Part shown: positions 37,379-40,076 of the stretch, one piece after another
How the letters are laid out: each line of letters opens with the position of its first letter
Numbering within the stretch: position 1 is the stretch's first letter
From: Bacteroidales bacterium
GTDB taxonomy: Bacteria > Bacteroidota > Bacteroidia > Bacteroidales > UBA932
Reading direction: 5' to 3'
DNA: 40,076 bases
Assembly: GCA_015060255.1 (NCBI GenBank)
Contig: SUYV01000019.1
Coordinates: forward strand, 1 to 40,076
Position numbers and translations under genes: made by a program
Notes under the pieces: model-generated
The model's input: only the letters and a program-made list of their open reading frames with translations
Databases searched by the model: none
Told to the model about the DNA's origin: nothing

Positions 37379-38614
37379 ATGAAAGACGCAGTAATTATTC
37401 TTTGTGGTGGCGGTCCGGCACCAGGAATGAACTCAGTTTCAATGAGTGTAGCAAAGACTTTCCTTGCAAAGGGATTCAGAGTTATCGGCCTTCACGGCGG
37501 TTATTCAGGACTTTTCAGCAAGAACGCACGCACTGAGGATCTGGACTTCTTCAAGGCAGACCGTTACTTCAACAGAGGTGGATCTTACCTCGAAATGAGC
37601 CGCTTCAAGCCAACTGACAAGGATTTCGAGGAAAACTTCAACCTCGACCTGTTCAAGGATAACAATATCAAGCTTTTGGTGACTATCGGTGGTGACGATA
37701 CAGCATCTACTGCAAACCGTATCTCAAAGTTCCTCGCAGCAAAGGGATATCCTATCTCAAACATCCACTGCCCTAAGACCATCGACAACGACCTTCCTCT
37801 TCCTGCAAACGCTCCGACATTCGGATACAACTCTGCAAAGAACGAAGGTGCACACCTCGCACGCACAATTTACGAGGATGCTCGCACATCAGGTAACTGG
37901 TTGGTAATCTCAGCAATGGGCCGCACATGCGGAAGTCTTGCTTTAGGTATCGGTGAGGCAACTCACTGCCCGATGACAATCATCCCTGAGATGTTCAACA
38001 AGACTGAGATCTGCCTTGAGAAAGTTGTCAAGCTTTCTATCTCGGCTATTCTCAAGAGAAAGGTTCTCGGCATCAACTATGGTACTATCGTAGCAGCTGA
38101 GGGTCTCTTCCACGAGTTCAAGGCAGAGGAGATGGAGGCTGCTGGCGTACACTTCTCATATGATGATCACGGTCATCCTGAGCTCGGTAAAGTATCAAAG
38201 GCTGTCCTCTTCAACGACCTCCTCGAGGCAGAGTTCAAGAAGATCGGTCTCAAGGTGAAGAGCCGTCCGGTAGAGATCGGATACGACGTCCGCTGCCAGG
38301 ATCCTGTTGCATATGACCTTACATACTGCACAGAGCTCGCAATGGGTGTTTACCAGCTCTATAGCGAGGGCAAGACAGGCTGCATGGTATACGTTGACTC
38401 ATACGGAAACGTATCTCCGCTCTATCTCGCTGACCTCCAGGACCCAACAACTGGCAAGATCCCACCACGCGTAGTAGACATCAACTCAGGTACAGCCCAG
38501 AACTACTACAACTACATCGCACACTACGTAACCCCAGAGGACTACGAAGCAGTTCGCGCTCTCGGCATCGAAAACCCAGAGGCATACGACTTCAAGAAGA
38601 TTCTGGAGTGGTAA
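37379..38614 (+). CDS. pfp: Pyrophosphate-dependent 6-phosphofructokinase
   Basis: It phosphorylates fructose 6-phosphate in glycolysis, probably with PPi as donor. Motifs: CGGGPAPGMN at the N terminus, TIGGDDTAS with GGDD at 104-107, CPKTIDNDLP with PKTIDND at 132-138, and MGRTCGSLALGIG for sugar phosphate binding. In this superfamily Asp as the second acidic residue of GGDD and Lys in PKTIDND mark PPi use, whereas ATP-dependent enzymes have Gly at both places. At 411 aa it fits the non-allosteric PPi-PFK class. The gene uses a narrow set of codons (many aac, ttc, aag, ctc), in line with high expression. It has its own promoter and terminator. Confidence 0.92.
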   Translation: MKDAVIILCGGGPAPGMNSVSMSVAKTFLAKGFRVIGLHGGYSGLFSKNARTEDLDFFKADRYFNRGGSYLEMSRFKPTDKDFEENFNLDLFKDNNIKLLVTIGGDDTASTANRISKFLAAKGYPISNIHCPKTIDNDLPLPANAPTFGYNSAKNEGAHLARTIYEDARTSGNWLVISAMGRTCGSLALGIGEATHCPMTIIPEMFNKTEICLEKVVKLSISAILKRKVLGINYGTIVAAEGLFHEFKAEEMEAAGVHFSYDDHGHPELGKVSKAVLFNDLLEAEFKKIGLKVKSRPVEIGYDVRCQDPVAYDLTYCTELAMGVYQLYSEGKTGCMVYVDSYGNVSPLYLADLQDPTTGKIPPRVVDINSGTAQNYYNYIAHYVTPEDYEAVRALGIENPEAYDFKKILEW

Positions 38615-38619
38615 TTATA

Positions 38620-38645
38620 CGTCATCCCCGACCTGATTGGGGATC
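38620..38645. repeat. Short dispersed palindromic repeat, copy 3
   Basis: A 26-bp unit, reverse complement of 1828-1853 with one difference. It sits 5 nt after the phosphofructokinase stop, before the terminator at 38655. Confidence 0.75.
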
Positions 38646-38654
38646 GTGATGAAT

Positions 38655-38706
38655 GACCGGTGTAACATGAAAATGTTGATTCATGTCGCACCGGTCTTGT
38701 TTTTTG
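38655..38706 (+). terminator. Terminator after the phosphofructokinase gene
   Basis: A 17-nt arm (38655-38671) pairs with 38680-38696 with two mismatches around an AATGTTGA-type loop, followed by TTGTTTTTT. Confidence 0.8.
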
Positions 38707-38816
38707 ATGGTTCTGTCGGAATTTGACTAGCGGTGTATCATATAATCATGAATTTATGTTACACAGATAGTCCATTTACTCTTGACGTGTACTTTGTGGT
38801 ATGGTGATTAGTATTG
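38707..38816. other. Intergenic stretch without recognisable gene
   Basis: Between the terminator and the minus-strand acetyltransferase. It is AT-rich and I see no open frame, repeat or promoter of note. Confidence 0.5.
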
Positions 38817-39437
38817 CTATGTCAACCTGTTGATCTCGTTCTGCAGGTTGGCTAAGAATTTACCTGCGTGGGCTCCGTCCATCTGGGTGTGGTGGAACTG
38901 GAATGAGATCGGAAGAGTCGTCTTGAACCAGTGTTTACGATATTTTCCCCACATTACCATCGGATTGCAGAATTTGTCAGTATACTGGTTGACTATGCTG
39001 TCCAGTTCTGTCTGAATCATCGCAGATGTTCCAACTATCATATACTCTTCAAGGAAGACACTTTTGCACTCGGCTGCAACCTTCTCTGTGAGAGTCTCAT
39101 ATTCATGAAGGAAAGCCTTCAGATCATCTGAATATGGTATATCGCAAGAGTTGATTCCGCCTTTTATATTGTTCACAATGACATTTACTGCAATGCAATC
39201 GTATTGAAACAGCTTGCCATTCTCCGGAAGAATATAGAATTCCTCTGATTGCGTTGCGGCTTTTCCTATGCACCAGCACAGAAGAGCATTGAATTTTACT
39301 CCTGCTTTTCTACTGACCTTGATCAGATTGCTCACATCAAAGGTCTTGGTCAATGTCACCATAGGCATAGGAGAACTCATCCAAAGTTCAAATGCCTCTG
39401 CTCTATTTGTATCTTGTGGGTTTACTTCAGTTTTCAT
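38817..39437 (-). CDS. Chloramphenicol-acetyltransferase-like acyltransferase
   Basis: 206 aa, CAT superfamily. The C-terminal active-site motif HHTQMDG fits the CAT signature HHxxxDG, with catalytic His183 and structural Asp187, preceded by LPISFQF and followed by AHAGKFLANLQ as in CAT enzymes. The N-terminal half (FELWMSSPMPMVTLTKTFDVSNL, then FNALLCWCIGKAATQSEEF) also fits the fold. It is slightly shorter than classical CAT (213-220 aa) and its N terminus lacks the usual CAT opening residues. Many gut Bacteroidales have such proteins; chloramphenicol resistance cannot be concluded from sequence. A TAATTTTG-like box lies just upstream (39450-39443, minus strand). Confidence 0.82.
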   Translation of the reverse strand: MKTEVNPQDTNRAEAFELWMSSPMPMVTLTKTFDVSNLIKVSRKAGVKFNALLCWCIGKAATQSEEFYILPENGKLFQYDCIAVNVIVNNIKGGINSCDIPYSDDLKAFLHEYETLTEKVAAECKSVFLEEYMIVGTSAMIQTELDSIVNQYTDKFCNPMVMWGKYRKHWFKTTLPISFQFHHTQMDGAHAGKFLANLQNEINRLT

Positions 39438-39486
39438 GCAACAAAATTACATAAAATTCCATTTCGACCGTACACCCATTCTAATG

Positions 39487-39707
39487 TCAGCTCTGACAAT
39501 TTGATCTGATCAGGTCACCAAGCTTTACATTTGGGTTACGATAGCGGACATTACGGTTCGGCTCTTCTGGTTCAGGTGGGGTAGGGATGATGGAAATTGC
39601 CTTTTGCGGACAATTGTGCACACAAGCAAGACACCATTGACCAAGGACCATGAACCATGAGGACAAATTGACGCACAGACACCACATCCTATGCATGCGT
39701 CAGTCCG
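39487..39707 (-). pseudogene. EFR1-type ferredoxin, 5'-truncated and frameshifted
   Basis: Two 4Fe-4S motifs are visible in different frames. CIGCGVCASICP is read from 39695 to 39660 in one frame; WCLACVHNCPQKAI is read in another frame (from about 39636 to 39595), followed by the tail NVRYRNPNVKLGDLI. That tail is typical of flavodoxin-ferredoxin fusion (EFR1) proteins of gut bacteria. The expected spacing between the clusters is shorter than in relatives, so a small out-of-frame deletion is likely. Everything upstream of the first cluster, including the flavodoxin domain of about 150-170 residues, is missing, replaced at about 39700 by an AraC gene fragment on the other strand. Confidence 0.7.
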
Positions 39708-39951
39708 ATACTATGTTGCAGAATTATCCTATTCTCCTCGATACCTAGGCGATATTGTCAAGAAAGTAACAGGAAGTACAGCAATAGCTTACATCCACTC
39801 CTTCGTAGTCGAAAAAAGTAAAAGCATGATGATGCAAGGGAATAATATAAGTGAAACTGCGAATCTTTTAGGATTTGAATACGTGCATCACTTCAGCCGT
39901 ATCTTTAAAAAGATTACGGGAATAACACCATCAGAATTTATAAATAGGTGA
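39700..39951 (+). pseudogene. AraC-family regulator, C-terminal fragment
   Basis: The frame from about 39700 to the stop at 39949-39951 encodes about 83 residues that match the DNA-binding part of AraC regulators from just inside its first helix: VRYYVAELSYSPRYLGDIVKKVTGSTAIAYI, then the second helix-turn-helix NISETANLLGFEYVHHFSRIFKKITGITPSEFINR. Only the C-terminal part survives; the sensor domain and the start of the HTH domain are gone. The in-frame ATG at 39691 is inside the adjacent ferredoxin remnant, so translation from it would be accidental. Confidence 0.7.
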
Positions 39952-40076
39952 TCATTAGTGTCCGGTAAAAATTTATAAAAGTTCTTTGAAAATATTGAAT
40001 GTTAGGTAGTTACAGAGGTTTTTGGAGCGCGCCGATTTGAAATTATCTTTGCCAGACTAACGTAGAATGGCATATG
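39952..40076. other. AT-rich right edge, possible mobile-element end
   Basis: No complete gene. The block from about 39958 (tgtccggtaaaaattt) to the window end has the look of an insertion-sequence end followed by a transposase promoter, but the second end is outside the window. An ATG at 40067 could start a gene that continues beyond the edge. Confidence 0.3.
40021..40051 (+). promoter_or_regulatory. Promoter reading out of the window
   Basis: TTTG (40021-40024), 19 nt, TATCTTTG (40044-40051). A good Bacteroidetes promoter whose gene lies right of the window. Confidence 0.65.

Noticed and set aside
38817..39437. Calling the acetyltransferase a chloramphenicol resistance gene
   Set aside because: Only the superfamily active site is supported; the N-terminal half is divergent and no resistance context is visible.

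Overview
The window is a chromosomal segment from a member of the Bacteroidota, most likely order Bacteroidales. The evidence is an OstA-type LptD, an IspG of the plant/Bacteroidetes class, a Rho with a long Q/K/P/E-rich disordered N-terminal region, a PPi-type phosphofructokinase, fimbrillin-like and Big_5-like lipoproteins, and promoters of the Bacteroidetes form (TTTG, about 20 nt, TAnnTTTG). I cannot name a genus. No rRNA, tRNA or CRISPR array was seen.

Layout. 1-1602: mnmE on the minus strand, with inverted and direct repeats just beyond its 3' end that look like an integration junction. 1639-6232: a probable pyrL-type attenuator leader followed by carA and carB. 6430-7932: a catalase between two strong hairpin terminators. 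8037-8626: remnant of a fimbrillin-like lipoprotein gene with a stop codon exactly at its lipobox cysteine, preceded by a 42-46 aa conserved-looking peptide gene. 8704-10452: a LOG-family protein and a small lipoprotein. 10505-12286: rho. 12443-17431: divergent envelope genes, lptD on one side and a cell-wall amidase plus an MCE/MlaD protein on the other. 17702-21724: dnaA, pepD, rpe and a small lipoprotein. 21747-22631: birA, carrying an in-frame repeat insertion. 22689-27648: rsfS-ftsH-cdsA-psd-CNNM/CBS gene, a proteostasis and phospholipid cluster. 27679-37187: a seven-gene minus-strand operon (ligA, FlK-like thioesterase, yihY/brkB, spoT, Big_5-like lipoprotein, PorT-like barrel, ispG). 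37379-38614: PPi-dependent phosphofructokinase. 38817-40076: an accessory, more AT-rich end with a CAT-like acetyltransferase, broken ferredoxin and AraC genes fused head to head, and a promoter running off the window, possibly into a mobile element.

The most interesting region is 1639-6232. The leader encodes a 40-residue peptide whose PCFFPLTIT segment resembles the PFFFPLIT segment of the E. coli pyrBI leader peptide. It overlaps a U-run and a terminator hairpin, which is the architecture of UTP-sensing attenuation. Downstream, CarA resembles eukaryotic CAD/CPS1 sequences but has lost the glutaminase nucleophile (Cys to Gly, residue 264) and the catalytic His (to Asn, residue 348). The enzyme may therefore use free ammonia, as vertebrate CPS1 does, or take ammonia from another protein. 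CarB is also of the CAD/CPS1 sequence type.

The rest is mostly housekeeping, but shows genome decay and repeat activity: three copies of a short palindromic repeat, a SERSEES-type repeat inside birA, a lipoprotein pseudogene, and a deletion scar joining two gene fragments.
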